Shown here: positions 44,278-53,042 of the stretch, piece after piece
Position numbering within the stretch: the stretch's first letter is position 1
Layout of the letters: each line of letters opens with the position of its first letter
Assembly: GCF_018785315.1 (NCBI RefSeq)
Contig: NZ_WQPN01000143.1
Location: forward strand, 1 to 64,000
Source: Clostridium sp. MCC353
Lineage (GTDB): Bacteria > Bacillota > Clostridia > Lachnospirales > Lachnospiraceae
Direction of reading: 5' to 3'
Length of the DNA: 64,000 nt
The notes under the pieces: generated by a model
What the model saw: the letters and a program-made list of their open reading frames with translations, nothing else
The model's database searches: none
What the model was told of the DNA's origin: nothing
Made by a program: the position numbers and the translations under genes

Positions 44278-45180
44278 TTATAAATCCCCCTCATATACGC
44301 CTGAAGCTTTGGCTAATTCAATGGTTCTTCTCGCTCCGTCATAGAATGCGATATCAATCATCTTACCGTCTACGGTAAATACACCGATACCCAGAGCTTT
44401 TTTCTCATCAATTTCTTTCACCACTTTTTCAGCAAAAATGATTTCTTTCTGAGTTGGCGTATAAATTTTATGAACGATGTCAATCTGTCTTGGGTTTACC
44501 AGAGATTTTCCGTCAAATCCCATCATTTTGATCATCTTCACTTCTTCTTCAAATACATCCATGGCATCCAGGTTGGTAAATACCGTATCCCAGCACTGCA
44601 CTCCCGCAGCCCTTGCAGCCATGATCATATGCTGTCTGGCCCCTGCAAGCTCAACGCCGGTTCCGGTGATTACGGTCTGCAGATCCTTGGTATAGTCGCC
44701 GCCGCTTAAAGCGATGCCGATCAGGCGGTCAGACGCCTGGCAGATATCGAACGCATTTAAAACACCTTTACAGGATTCCAGGGCTGACATCAAAAGCGTG
44801 GAGCCTTCCGGCCGGCCGAATTCTCTTTCAGCGGCAAGAACTGCTTCTTCTACGGTGTGAACGTCCTGGGCGGTTTCCGTTTTTGCGATACGGATGGTAT
44901 CACATCCTCCTGCAACGCAGACACGGATATCCTCTCTCCAGTGTGGGGTATCCAGACCGTTAATCCTGACAACCCGCTCCACGCCCCTGTAATCAATCTC
45001 CTGTAATGCATGGAACAGGGAATATCTGGCTGCGTCCTTCTGGCTCTCAGCAACCGCATCCTCTAAATCCAGCATGATGGAGTCCGGTTTATATATGTAC
45101 GGATCTTTAATCAATCCGGGTTTCTGGCAGTTTAAAAACATCATGGATCTTCTCAATCTCTTTTTATTTGGATGGCTCAT
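44278..45180 (-). CDS. citE: Citrate lyase beta subunit (citryl-ACP lyase)
   Basis: CitE (300 residues) cleaves citryl-ACP to oxaloacetate and regenerates acetyl-ACP. The TIM-barrel motifs are clear: RSMMFLNCQKPG near the N-terminus, DSIMLDLEDAVAESQKD (metal/acid site), RVVRINGLDTPHW and GFDGKSLVNPRQIDIVH. Its ATG overlaps the citD stop by 4 bases, coupling translation of the lyase to its carrier subunit. Confidence 0.96.
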   Translation of the reverse strand: MSHPNKKRLRRSMMFLNCQKPGLIKDPYIYKPDSIMLDLEDAVAESQKDAARYSLFHALQEIDYRGVERVVRINGLDTPHWREDIRVCVAGGCDTIRIAKTETAQDVHTVEEAVLAAEREFGRPEGSTLLMSALESCKGVLNAFDICQASDRLIGIALSGGDYTKDLQTVITGTGVELAGARQHMIMAARAAGVQCWDTVFTNLDAMDVFEEEVKMIKMMGFDGKSLVNPRQIDIVHKIYTPTQKEIIFAEKVVKEIDEKKALGIGVFTVDGKMIDIAFYDGARRTIELAKASGVYEGDL

Positions 45181-45476
45181 TTAATAATACCTCCCCATGG
45201 AAGATTTTCTGTAATGCCGTTGGAACGGTAGACCGCGCATTCGGTTCTGGCCTTCAACGTACAGTCCAAAGCGCCTTTATCCACCACAGTGATCTTTGCA
45301 TCCGTCACTCCCAGCCTGTTCAGCGTTTCTTCTACTGTCGCCTTGATCTGTTTTCCAAACTGGTGAATCACACTGCTCTCTATTGAAAGTTCAATTCCGT
45401 TGGTCCCCGGTTCAACCGTAACTTGTGCATCACTGGATTCCAGTGTTCCAGCCATTGCAGGTTTCTTGATTTCCAT
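45177..45476 (-). CDS. citD: Citrate lyase gamma subunit (acyl carrier protein)
   Basis: CitD (99 residues) carries the phosphoribosyl-dephospho-CoA prosthetic group on a Ser near residue 14 (AGTLESSDAQV). The remainder (GIELSIESSVIHQFGKQI, LDCTLKARTECAV) matches the family. The start at 45476 (MEIKKPAMAG) is preceded by GAGGAGG. It is the first gene of citDEF; CitX and CitG, needed to attach the group, are encoded 9 kb away. Confidence 0.95.
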   Translation of the reverse strand: MEIKKPAMAGTLESSDAQVTVEPGTNGIELSIESSVIHQFGKQIKATVEETLNRLGVTDAKITVVDKGALDCTLKARTECAVYRSNGITENLPWGGIIK

Positions 45477-45506
45477 TGTTTTCCTCCTCAATCCATATCC
45501 ATTCAT

Positions 45507-45826
45507 TCAATCTGTTGATCTTTACTTTGGAAGCAGTTCTCTGCCTCGTCATTTTCACTAAGCTAATGTTAACACTCCCCTCTGCACAATTCAAATACTT
45601 ATCTGACTATGACAATTATAGGAAAACACTTATACGATTTTTCGGCAGACATAGGGAAAACATTATATTGGATTTTTTGGTTATTTTGTGGTATAATCAG
45701 AGTTCAAAAGCGTTATTTTATCATCATTTTGACAGATTATACCTGTTGAAATGACACGTTTATACGCCTTATACTATTTTCATAATAGCGCATATAGGTT
45801 TTAACTATCGAAAGGAATGAATACTT
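45507..45826. promoter_or_regulatory. Divergent citD / LysR control region
   Basis: This ~320-base AT-rich region separates citDEF from the LysR gene. CTATTTTCATAATAG (45774-45788) is an inverted repeat of the T-N11-A type used by LysR proteins, 38 bases before the LysR start. TATAAT (45692-45697, plus) has TTGGAT 18 bases upstream and a TGn extension. On the minus strand TATAAT boxes occur at 45736-45741 and 45662-45667, without strong -35 boxes, as expected for an activated citD promoter. Confidence 0.5.
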
Positions 45827-46753
45827 ATGAATATCAAACACGCGCAGTATATGCTCACCGTTTTACAGGAGGGCAGCATCACCGGAGCCGCAAAAAAACT
45901 ATATATATCCCAGCCTTCTTTGAGCCAGATGATCAAACTGGTGGAAAGCAATCTGGGCACACAGATTTTCAACCGGTCCACCGATCCCATAACCCTCACT
46001 TACGCAGGCCAGAAATATATCGAAGCCGCCAAGCAGATACTGGCCATTAATAACAACCTGCAAAAAGAAATCGACGAGATCAACCATGAAGATCACGGTA
46101 AAATCCGCCTCGGAATCCCAGTCCAGCGCGCGATTCAGGTGCTTCCTTATGTACTTCCCAGATTTAAGGCCAAGTACCCCCATGTGGTGGTCAATGTTAT
46201 GGAAGAGGGATCTGCCACCACAGAAGCCGCAGTTTTGGAAGGGAGCATCGATTTAGCCTGCCTCACAACCTATCCGAAACACGAGGAATTAAATTATACT
46301 CTGGTGGAAACGGAAGATCTGGTGCTGCTGACCAGTAAGAATACGGAGCTGGCCCAAAGAATCCCGGCCGGGACGCCGATTGATATTACGGAAGCCAAGA
46401 ACGAACATTTCATCTGCATCAAACAGGGCCACAGCGTCCGCACCACCCAGGACCGGCTTTTCGTGGCAAAAGACATGCAGCCGGAAATCGTTCTGGAAAC
46501 AGGCAGCATCGAAGTGGGCAAACGCACTGCCATCGCCATGGATGCAGTTATGATCTGCCCTCTGAACTATGTATATATGTCCCCTGAACTGCTCCCCCAC
46601 TGCGTAACCTATCCGATCATGGGAATTGAACACAACAGGGACTGCTATATCTGTCACAGGAAAGACTTATACCTCACCAAATATATGAAAGATTTCATCA
46701 GGATTCTGACGGAAAGGGAACAGCCTCTATTTCAATATGATTATTTAACTTAA
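45827..46753 (+). CDS. LysR-family transcriptional regulator, probable citDEF regulator
   Basis: This 308-residue LysR-type regulator has an N-terminal winged helix (QYMLTVLQEGSITGAAKKLYISQPSLSQ) and a C-terminal two-lobed ligand domain (GKIRLGIPVQRAIQVLP). The family usually senses a small molecule and activates a divergent operon. Here the divergent operon is citDEF, so citrate or a related acid is the probable inducer, inferred from position only. A T-N11-A inverted repeat lies just upstream of its start. Confidence 0.9.
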   Translation: MNIKHAQYMLTVLQEGSITGAAKKLYISQPSLSQMIKLVESNLGTQIFNRSTDPITLTYAGQKYIEAAKQILAINNNLQKEIDEINHEDHGKIRLGIPVQRAIQVLPYVLPRFKAKYPHVVVNVMEEGSATTEAAVLEGSIDLACLTTYPKHEELNYTLVETEDLVLLTSKNTELAQRIPAGTPIDITEAKNEHFICIKQGHSVRTTQDRLFVAKDMQPEIVLETGSIEVGKRTAIAMDAVMICPLNYVYMSPELLPHCVTYPIMGIEHNRDCYICHRKDLYLTKYMKDFIRILTEREQPLFQYDYLT

Positions 46754-46754
46754 T

Positions 46755-46790
46755 AAACGCTGCCCGGCATCAGCCGGACAGCGTTTTTTT
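46755..46790. terminator. Bidirectional terminator between LysR and NlpC/P60 genes
   Basis: AACGCTG-CCCGG / CCGG-ACAGCGTT forms a stem with a short loop, followed by seven T on the plus strand and with AAATAA-type sequence before it. It serves the LysR gene and probably the convergent hydrolase gene. Confidence 0.8.
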
Positions 46791-48396
46791 AATCTATAAC
46801 ATTCCTTATGGTTTTTGGCGTACGGTAATTCCAGGTGGAAATCTTAATACCGCTTCGCCTGCTGGCAGCATGGACAATCTGACCGTTGCCAATATACATG
46901 GCAACGTGGTTAATGGTTCCACCGCTGTTGGCATAGAAAATTAAGTCGCCGGGCCTCATCTCACTGGAGCTCACCTTGCGGCCCATCTGAGCCTGGGATC
47001 CGGAATAATGAGGGAGACTGATGCCAAAATGTCCTAAAACCGACATGACAAAACCGGAACAGTCGGCGCCTTTGGTAAGGCTGGTGCCGCCCCAGACATA
47101 GGGGTTGCCCACAAACTGCAGCGCATAATTGACAATCTGGGTTCTTCTGGAGGCCTGCTGGTTTTCCTTCTCTTCCAGAGGTGAGAATTTAATGGCTTCC
47201 GGAAGGGCGTATCTTACTTCTACGTTATTATCACGTGTTGAGATATAGGCCGCGTCCGCGTTCTCTTCTCCTGAATCCAGTTCAATCTGCACCCATCCGT
47301 CTAACTGGGTAACAACCGGATAGCGCTCCTCCTTGGAAATCTGGGTCCAAAGTTTGCCTTCCGTGGTTGGCTGATTTCTTACGTTCAGCTTATCCGTTCT
47401 TACAATCGCCATCAGAGATGCCGATGACATGGCCAGATCCTTGGCCTCCTGGCCGATGGCGGTGTACTGGGGATCGGTTGTAACATAACCGGTTATGCTG
47501 CCTGACTGGATCTTATACCATCCGTCCACAGTTTCCAGGATTTCTCCCGCCGCATTGCTGGGGAACTTACCGATTACATTGCTGGTTCCCTTATCTTCCG
47601 GTGAACTCCGGACGTTCAGATAGTTGCTCACTTTGGAAATAACTATATTTTTATACTGGTTAACCGCCATGGATTTCAAATCCATCTTTCTGGCTTCATC
47701 CAAGGCATATTTGATCTCCACATAATCGGAGGACATATATCCTTCTTTCACCTGAACCCAGCCGTCGGTCACTCCAACCACTTCATACCGCTCGTTAGTC
47801 AGCGCCTGTCCTACTATATTAGAAGAATCCAAAACAGGCTCTTTTCTGATATTCAGGTTATCCGTCGTTACGATAGCCATTTCTTTCACATAGGAAACAG
47901 CCTCTTTCTTCGCTTCATCCCCGGTGAGTACAAATTCTCCGCTGATATATCCTTCCACTTCACCGGATTTTATCTGATACCAGCCGCCTTCTTCAGAAAT
48001 GATCTCGCAGGCACTTCCTCCAAGCATCTTGCCTATAATATCTCCGTCCGTGCTGGGGGCTTTCCTCACATTCAAATATCCTTCTACGACAACCAGTCCC
48101 ATATTATGAAATGAATCCACCACATGTTTCTTCTCATCTTCAATCTTCTGCGCCTCGGCTTCCGATTCCGATATGGCGGAGGCCTTAGCATCTGCCGGGG
48201 TAGCTGTCTCCACTTCCGGGACGGGGCCTGCCGCCGGGCCGCTTTTACGGTTTTTCACCACCGCAGCAACCGATATCACAACCGTCAGGATTAAAAGGAC
48301 AACCGCCGCGATCACCAGATATTTCTGATTATCATCGTTATTGCGTTTTCTTTTTGCCTTGTTAATGCGCGCAAGATAGTCTTTATCGTCTAACAT
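46789..48396 (-). CDS. SH3b-repeat NlpC/P60 peptidoglycan hydrolase, membrane-anchored
   Basis: This 535-residue protein has a charged cytoplasmic N-terminus, one membrane segment (about residues 25-46, YLVIAAVVLLILTVVISVAAVV split as VIAAVVLLILTVVISVAA), then four bacterial SH3 repeats. Each repeat carries an LN[VI]R signature: YLNVRKAPS, NLNIRKEPV, YLNVRSSPE and KLNVRNQPT. The last ~115 residues are an NlpC/P60 domain with catalytic Cys in GADCSGFVM and His in NHVAMYIGNGQIVHA. It should cleave D-Glu-diaminopimelate bonds in the wall. The start at 48396 (MLDDKDY) has GGAGA 5 bases upstream. Confidence 0.92.
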   Translation of the reverse strand: MLDDKDYLARINKAKRKRNNDDNQKYLVIAAVVLLILTVVISVAAVVKNRKSGPAAGPVPEVETATPADAKASAISESEAEAQKIEDEKKHVVDSFHNMGLVVVEGYLNVRKAPSTDGDIIGKMLGGSACEIISEEGGWYQIKSGEVEGYISGEFVLTGDEAKKEAVSYVKEMAIVTTDNLNIRKEPVLDSSNIVGQALTNERYEVVGVTDGWVQVKEGYMSSDYVEIKYALDEARKMDLKSMAVNQYKNIVISKVSNYLNVRSSPEDKGTSNVIGKFPSNAAGEILETVDGWYKIQSGSITGYVTTDPQYTAIGQEAKDLAMSSASLMAIVRTDKLNVRNQPTTEGKLWTQISKEERYPVVTQLDGWVQIELDSGEENADAAYISTRDNNVEVRYALPEAIKFSPLEEKENQQASRRTQIVNYALQFVGNPYVWGGTSLTKGADCSGFVMSVLGHFGISLPHYSGSQAQMGRKVSSSEMRPGDLIFYANSGGTINHVAMYIGNGQIVHAASRRSGIKISTWNYRTPKTIRNVID

Positions 48397-48463
48397 ATCA
48401 TTCTCCAATTCATCGTAACTCCTATTTGCCGGGCATGTCCGGCACAAAACAACATCGCACCAT

Positions 48464-48472
48464 ATTATACCA
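48464..48472 (-). promoter_or_regulatory. Extended -10 promoter of the NlpC/P60 gene
   Basis: On the minus strand TGG-TATAAT forms an extended -10 with no clear -35. The transcript would start near 48457 and carries a TGCCGG / CCGGCA hairpin (48428-48445) in its 60-base leader. Confidence 0.6.
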
Positions 48473-48701
48473 TATGTTATAGGGAATTGCGACAATGGAA
48501 TCATTAAAAAATTATTAATTTCCCTGGTCTTTCTGCCCAAATCAGGAAGTTTTTCATAAAATCCCCATTTCTTTTAGTGATTTTACCTTCAATTCTTCAT
48601 AAGAACTTAACTTTATTTAATAAAAAATATATGGTATTTCTCCCGATATTATAGTAAACTTTGGTATGGCAAAATTTCATCAACAGAAAAGAGGGAAAAT
48701 T

Positions 48702-49535
48702 ATGAAAAAACATATGTTAGCAGCATCCTTACTGATTATGACACTCGGTTTAGCCGCGTGTTCACCTAAAGCTCCTGCGGAAACCACTCCGGCCGAGACC
48801 ACTGCCGCTGCCACCACTGCGGAAACGACTGCCGCTGTGGAAACGGAAACTGAGGAAGAGGAAGTGGAAGAAGCTTCCGTGGACGGCGTTATTACAAAGA
48901 TTGATTCCAACGTAGTAACCATTAAGAATTCCGAAGATGATAAAGAAACCGCTTACGATATCAGCAAAGCAGAAGTAATCGGAGATTATGAACTGAGTGT
49001 GGGAGACGAGGTTGAGGTCACTTTCGCAGAAGGATCCACAGGCGATGTGATTTCCGCTATCGCCCTTGAGGTATATACTTCCGTAATTGAAGAAAACTCC
49101 GATCCAAAGATATCCGGTACGGTTGAAGAATCCGCAGACAGCACCGTATCCCTGAAAACAGAGGATGGAGAAACCTATTCCTTCTCAACCTCCAATTCCT
49201 ATATTGTGAGCAAAAGTGGAATTAAACCAGGCGTAAACGCTGAAGTCACCTATTTAGGCGATTTAGAAGACACAGATCCGATTCCTATGGCTATTAAAGT
49301 GGTAACCGAAGATTCCTTTGATTCTGAGGACGCCAAAATCAATGCGTTCAGAGGTACCATAGATCAATTAACCGGCAATGATTTCACCGCTGAGACTGAA
49401 GACGGCAACTACTTCAGCTGCACCGCCGAGGCGGATGTGGATTTATCCTCCTTCAAAAAAGGCGATACGGTTCTCATCACCTATTCAGGCCCATTAACAG
49501 CAAAAGTTATCGCTGTAACCAATGTAGAAAAGTAA
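48702..49535 (+). CDS. Lipoprotein with three tandem beta-rich repeats
   Basis: I do not recognise a named family. The 277-residue product has a signal peptide with lipobox LAAC, a Thr/Ala/Glu linker, an acidic stretch and then three related units of about 65-75 residues. These begin DGVITKIDSNVVTI, SGTVEESADSTVSL and RGTIDQLTGNDFTA, and each ends with a 'G-D/N-x-V-x-V-T/I-Y' strand and an AI-rich strand. The pattern suggests small beta-barrel (OB- or DUF5666-like) modules on the cell surface. The start at 48702 (MKKHMLA) follows GAGGGAAAA. It is divergent from the NlpC/P60 gene. Confidence 0.75.
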   Translation: MKKHMLAASLLIMTLGLAACSPKAPAETTPAETTAAATTAETTAAVETETEEEEVEEASVDGVITKIDSNVVTIKNSEDDKETAYDISKAEVIGDYELSVGDEVEVTFAEGSTGDVISAIALEVYTSVIEENSDPKISGTVEESADSTVSLKTEDGETYSFSTSNSYIVSKSGIKPGVNAEVTYLGDLEDTDPIPMAIKVVTEDSFDSEDAKINAFRGTIDQLTGNDFTAETEDGNYFSCTAEADVDLSSFKKGDTVLITYSGPLTAKVIAVTNVEK

Positions 49536-49556
49536 ATAAAGCGCTATTTTGCCATA

Positions 49557-49594
49557 AAACGGACAGCCGGCTTAAATGCCGCTGTCCGTTTCTT
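49557..49594 (+). terminator. Terminator of the repeat lipoprotein gene, overlapping the lgt 3' end
   Basis: AAACGGACAG / CTGTCCGTTT with an inner CGGC / GCCG forms a strong hairpin followed by TTTCTTTT on the plus strand. Its second arm includes the last codons of the convergent lgt gene (stop at 49572-49574). Confidence 0.75.
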
Positions 49595-50360
49595 TTGTTT
49601 CCTTCACTATAGGATTGTATTTTCCTGCAATTATGAATAAAATCACGCCTGCGATACATACGAAAATTGAAATAAACTGAGAGGTGGACAACTGTCCCAC
49701 ACTGCCCCGGATCAGATCCCCCCGGTAGAATTCCAGGATAAAACGGCCAATGCTGTAGAAGACCAGATATAATGCCGCCACCTGCCCATCCGCTTTTTTA
49801 TGCTTTGCGAACGTGATCAGAATAAAAAAATGGAGAAAATTTAAAACACTGGAAATGGTCTGGGTGGGCACCAACGGAATCCCATTTGGTGCGAATTGTG
49901 ATGCATGAAAGACAATCCCAATGGGCGACGCCGTCTCTGTTCCGTAACAGCAGCCTGCCAGGAAACAGCCGATCCGCCCGAATCCCTGGGCCAGGGCAAT
50001 GGACGGCACAACCAGATCAAAATACTTCCAAAAATCCATCTTCTTCACTCTGGCAAACACATAACCAGCCAGGATTCCTCCGATAATTCCTCCGTATACA
50101 ACAAAACCATCGGCAAAGTTTAACAAAAGGCTGGGATCTGCGATAATATCTTTTATAATCGTAATATAATATAACAGCTTCGCGCTCAACAGCCCGAATA
50201 CCATGGAATAAATGGTCAGATTGAACAGCGGTTCAGGATCTAACCCCATCTTTTTCGCCCTCTTTTCCGCAGCTAGATAGGCGGCAAAAAAACCAATAGC
50301 AATCATCAGCCCATAACCATGTATGGTAACCGGGCCGATTGTCAGTAAATCATTCTTCAT
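49572..50360 (-). CDS. lgt: Prolipoprotein diacylglyceryl transferase
   Basis: Lgt (262 residues) transfers diacylglycerol from phosphatidylglycerol to the lipobox Cys of prolipoproteins, the first step of lipoprotein maturation. It has about seven membrane segments and the signature GRIGCFLAGCCYG containing the essential Arg/Asn-type residues, as well as HGYGLMIAIGFFAAY near the N-terminus and RFILEFYRGD near the C-terminus. It serves the several lipoproteins encoded in this window. A promoter lies within the 3' end of the upstream gene's terminator. Confidence 0.95.
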   Translation of the reverse strand: MKNDLLTIGPVTIHGYGLMIAIGFFAAYLAAEKRAKKMGLDPEPLFNLTIYSMVFGLLSAKLLYYITIIKDIIADPSLLLNFADGFVVYGGIIGGILAGYVFARVKKMDFWKYFDLVVPSIALAQGFGRIGCFLAGCCYGTETASPIGIVFHASQFAPNGIPLVPTQTISSVLNFLHFFILITFAKHKKADGQVAALYLVFYSIGRFILEFYRGDLIRGSVGQLSTSQFISIFVCIAGVILFIIAGKYNPIVKETKETDSGI

Positions 50361-50397
50361 CCGTTCCTCACATTCCTCCGCTTCCGCGGCTTTTCAT

Positions 50398-50458
50398 AAA
50401 AATGACCTTCTCAGGTCCGTATTTTAACAATCATAATACGAAATCGAAAGAAGGTCAA
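50398..50458 (-). promoter_or_regulatory. Overlapping terminator (cytidylate-kinase-like gene) and lgt promoter
   Basis: TGACCTTCT / AGAAGGTCA with an inner CGTATT / AATACG stem is followed by TTTTT on the minus strand: a terminator. The same DNA carries TTGACC (50453-50458) and TATGAT (50430-50435) with a 17-base spacer, a good minus-strand promoter for lgt. The promoter -35 is part of the terminator's first arm. Confidence 0.7.
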
Positions 50459-50463
50459 TAAAA

Positions 50464-51096
50464 TTAAAACCCTTTAATCTTTAAAAATTCCTTAATCAAT
50501 TGAACCACCTGGTCATAATCCAGCTTGCTGGCATTGATGGTCAGATCATAATTGTTTAAATCTTCCCACTCACGGCCGCTGTAATACTTGTGGTATTCGG
50601 TCCGTTCTTTATTAATGCGTGCAATCCGTTTCAGCGCCTCCTTGGTATCCACGCCGTCAACTTCCATAACACGGCGGATTCTGGTAGGCATATCCGCACA
50701 TACGAAAATGGAAACCAACTTGCAAAGCCCTTCTGAATCCAAAACAAAATCTGCACAGCGCCCCATGATCACACACGGCTCTTCCGATGCCAGTTTACGG
50801 ATAACGGAAGACTGGAACCGGAACAGATTGTCAGGGGATGTTATTTTATCCTCTAAATTCGGCTCCGCCAGGCTGTTCTTTAAACCGCCTACGATTTTAT
50901 AGAGCAGTTTGTTGCCTGCCTTTTCGTCGGCCAAACGGAAATACTGTTCCCCAATGGCGCTCACTTCAGAAGTCATCTTCAAAATCTCTTCATCATAAAA
51001 ATGGATGCCCAGATCCTCCGCCAGTTTCTTTCCTACAATTCTGCCGCCGCTGCCGTATTGTCTTTCTATTGTAATTACCAGATTATTGTTAGCCAT
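50464..51096 (-). CDS. Cytidylate kinase-like family protein
   Basis: This 210-residue P-loop protein matches the cytidylate-kinase-like family common in Clostridia. The N-terminal ITIERQYGSGGRIVGKKLAEDLG has a modified P-loop (YGSGGRIVG); VIMGRCADFVL follows, with an Arg-rich lid (IRRVMEVDG, RIARINKERTEYHKYYSG). It is not the standard CMP kinase Cmk; the substrate is unknown and nucleotide binding is inferred from the fold. It has its own terminator. Confidence 0.8.
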   Translation of the reverse strand: MANNNLVITIERQYGSGGRIVGKKLAEDLGIHFYDEEILKMTSEVSAIGEQYFRLADEKAGNKLLYKIVGGLKNSLAEPNLEDKITSPDNLFRFQSSVIRKLASEEPCVIMGRCADFVLDSEGLCKLVSIFVCADMPTRIRRVMEVDGVDTKEALKRIARINKERTEYHKYYSGREWEDLNNYDLTINASKLDYDQVVQLIKEFLKIKGF

Positions 51097-51161
51097 AATG
51101 CCGCGCCCTCCTGTTAATAATATATCGTCCTTCTCACGCCTTCATTATAACATAACACCGG

Positions 51162-51959
51162 CTATTTTGCCAGCATCATGCGGTCATTTGCAAACTCTTC
51201 TCCGCTGGCTTCCTCAAACTTGCGCAGCAGGTCTTCCACCTGAAGCTTTTTCTTCTCAGCTCCCGCCACATCGTAGATAATACGGCCTTCATGCATCATG
51301 ATAAGCCGGTTGCCCATCTGGATGGCGTCTTTCATATTGTGGGTTACCATGAGCGCGGTCAGTCTCTGTTCGGACACGATCTCATCCGTAAGCTCCAGCA
51401 CTTTTTTGGCCGTTTTAGGATCCAATGCCGCCGTATGCTCATCCAACAGAAGCAGTTTTGGTTTTTCAAGGGTTGCCATCAAAAGGGTCAGCGCCTGTCT
51501 CTGTCCGCCGGAAAGCAGTCCCACTTTACTTGACATGCGGCTTTGGAGCCCAAGGCCCAAACGGGTTAAAGAATCGTGGTAAAAATCCTTTTCATTGGCC
51601 TTAATGCCCCATCCAAGTCCTCTTTTCTGTCCCCTGCGCAGGGCCAGCGCCAGATTTTCCTGTATTTCCATACCTGCCGCAGTTCCCCGCATGGGGTCCT
51701 GAAATACACGTCCGATATACCGGGCCCTTTTATACTCCGGTTCCCGGGAAATATTCACGCCGTCGATCTCAATCTTTCCGGAATCTATGGGGTAAACACC
51801 TGCAATCATATTGAGCATCGTCGATTTCCCCGCTCCATTTCCCCCAATAATGGTACAGAAATCACCGGGTTTTAAATGAAGGTTGATCCCGTCCAGAGCT
51901 TTTTTCTCATTGACGGTTCCTTTATTAAATGTTTTTCTCACATTCGTAATGGTCAGCAT
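51162..51959 (-). CDS. ABC transporter ATP-binding protein (TrpZ-like)
   Basis: This 265-residue ATPase has Walker A IIGGNGAGKST, signature LLSGGQRQAL, Walker B LLLLDEHTAAL and switch His in MVTHNM. Its start overlaps the permease stop by one base. With the permease and binding lipoprotein upstream it forms a complete importer of the TrpXYZ/ABC_sub_bind type. This family includes predicted tryptophan/amino-acid or nucleoside-like transporters; substrate is not decided by the sequence. Confidence 0.9.
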   Translation of the reverse strand: MLTITNVRKTFNKGTVNEKKALDGINLHLKPGDFCTIIGGNGAGKSTMLNMIAGVYPIDSGKIEIDGVNISREPEYKRARYIGRVFQDPMRGTAAGMEIQENLALALRRGQKRGLGWGIKANEKDFYHDSLTRLGLGLQSRMSSKVGLLSGGQRQALTLLMATLEKPKLLLLDEHTAALDPKTAKKVLELTDEIVSEQRLTALMVTHNMKDAIQMGNRLIMMHEGRIIYDVAGAEKKKLQVEDLLRKFEEASGEEFANDRMMLAK

Positions 51960-52879
51960 TATTTCTCCTCCCCGTCTTCAGAATATGCTTTTCTGATCTT
52001 CCATTTACCTGCGGCAACCGGGAAACAGAGAGCCAGAGCCACGATAACAGCCGACAGAAGTTTCATATCGTTGGCATTCATACCCATCTGAAGCACGATT
52101 GCCCGGATCAGGAAGTAAACAACCGCGCCGACAACCGCTGAGGCCAGACGGCTTGCAAACCAGTGGAAACGCCCCATCAGGACTTCACCGATGACAATGG
52201 CGGCAAGGCCGATGACGATGGCGCCTGTCCCCATATTGATATCCGCGTATTTCTGGCTTTGGCAAACCAGGCCGCCTGCAAGGCCGACCAGGGCGTTGCT
52301 CAGCATCAGGGCTATCATCTTGGTCATCTTGGTGTTCACACCCAGGGCACGGATCATATCTTCGTTATTGCCGGTAGCCCGGAGTGCGCTTCCTATCTCA
52401 GTTCCGAAAAACCAGTACAGCAGCGCAACCATGATGAGGGCCACTAAAATACCAACCACCAGTGAGGACTGGGACTGGCTCAGCCCCGTCATATCCACCA
52501 CCCGGCTGATCACTGTGTCTGTCTTTAACAATGGAAGATTGCTCTTGCCTCCCATCACCCTCAGGTTCACGGACCAAAGGGCAATCTGGGTTAAAATTCC
52601 TGCCAGTATTGCGGGTATTTCGAAAATCGTATGTAAAGCACCGGTTACAGCACCGGCCAGCGCCCCTGCTATGGTGGCGCACAAAAGCGCGAGGGCGGGA
52701 TCCATATTGCGGTTTAGGATCATAACCGCACACACACAGCCTCCTAACGCAAAACTTCCGTCTACCGTAAGGTCGGCGATGTCCAAAAGGCGGTAGGTAA
52801 TATAAACGCCTAATACCATAATTCCCCATAAAACCCCTTGTGCAACAGCACCCTGAAGTGCCAGCAATAAACCGCTCAT
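51959..52879 (-). CDS. ABC transporter permease (TrpY-like)
   Basis: This 306-residue membrane protein has eight or more hydrophobic segments and belongs to the BPD_transp_2-type permeases paired with ABC_sub_bind proteins. It has LLDIADLTVDGSFALGG near the N-terminus and GALHTIFEIPAILAGIL in the middle. The start at 52879 (MSGLLLA) has GGAGG 8 bases upstream; the ATG at 52894 lies in front of that site. It is upstream of and overlaps the ATPase gene. Confidence 0.9.
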   Translation of the reverse strand: MSGLLLALQGAVAQGVLWGIMVLGVYITYRLLDIADLTVDGSFALGGCVCAVMILNRNMDPALALLCATIAGALAGAVTGALHTIFEIPAILAGILTQIALWSVNLRVMGGKSNLPLLKTDTVISRVVDMTGLSQSQSSLVVGILVALIMVALLYWFFGTEIGSALRATGNNEDMIRALGVNTKMTKMIALMLSNALVGLAGGLVCQSQKYADINMGTGAIVIGLAAIVIGEVLMGRFHWFASRLASAVVGAVVYFLIRAIVLQMGMNANDMKLLSAVIVALALCFPVAAGKWKIRKAYSEDGEEK

Positions 52880-52912
52880 AAAAACTTCCTCCATTTTCCA
52901 TTCGTAAATGTC

Positions 52913-52951
52913 TTACATAAGGGATGACGGATTCTGCCATCCCTTATGTAA
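52913..52951. repeat. 14-bp inverted repeat upstream of the TrpY-like permease
   Basis: TTACATAAGGGATG / CATCCCTTATGTAA, perfect, with an 11-base loop, lies between the binding-protein terminator and the permease start. The adjoining ATGTAAAACATCT (52946-52958) recurs exactly at 54395-54407. It could be an operator or a second RNA hairpin controlling read-through. Confidence 0.6.
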
Positions 52952-52980
52952 AACATCTCATAAAAGGATCTCTTTTGAAT

Positions 52981-53020
52981 AAAAAACCAGATGAATGCCC
53001 CTCGCCGGGACATTCATCTG
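52981..53020 (-). terminator. Terminator after the TrpX-like binding-protein gene
   Basis: CAGATGAATG-C/T-CCC arms (52988-53001 and 53007-53020) form a 14-bp stem with one mismatch or wobble and a short loop, followed by TTTTTTATT on the minus strand. It probably attenuates transcription between the binding protein and its permease/ATPase. Confidence 0.8.
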
Positions 53021-53042
53021 TACTATCATATCAGATCTTTGT

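Noticed and set aside
45507-45826. Possible small RNA or ORF in the citD/LysR intergenic region
   Set aside because: Only promoter-like and LysR-box-like elements are visible; no ORF with a ribosome site and no terminator hairpin.
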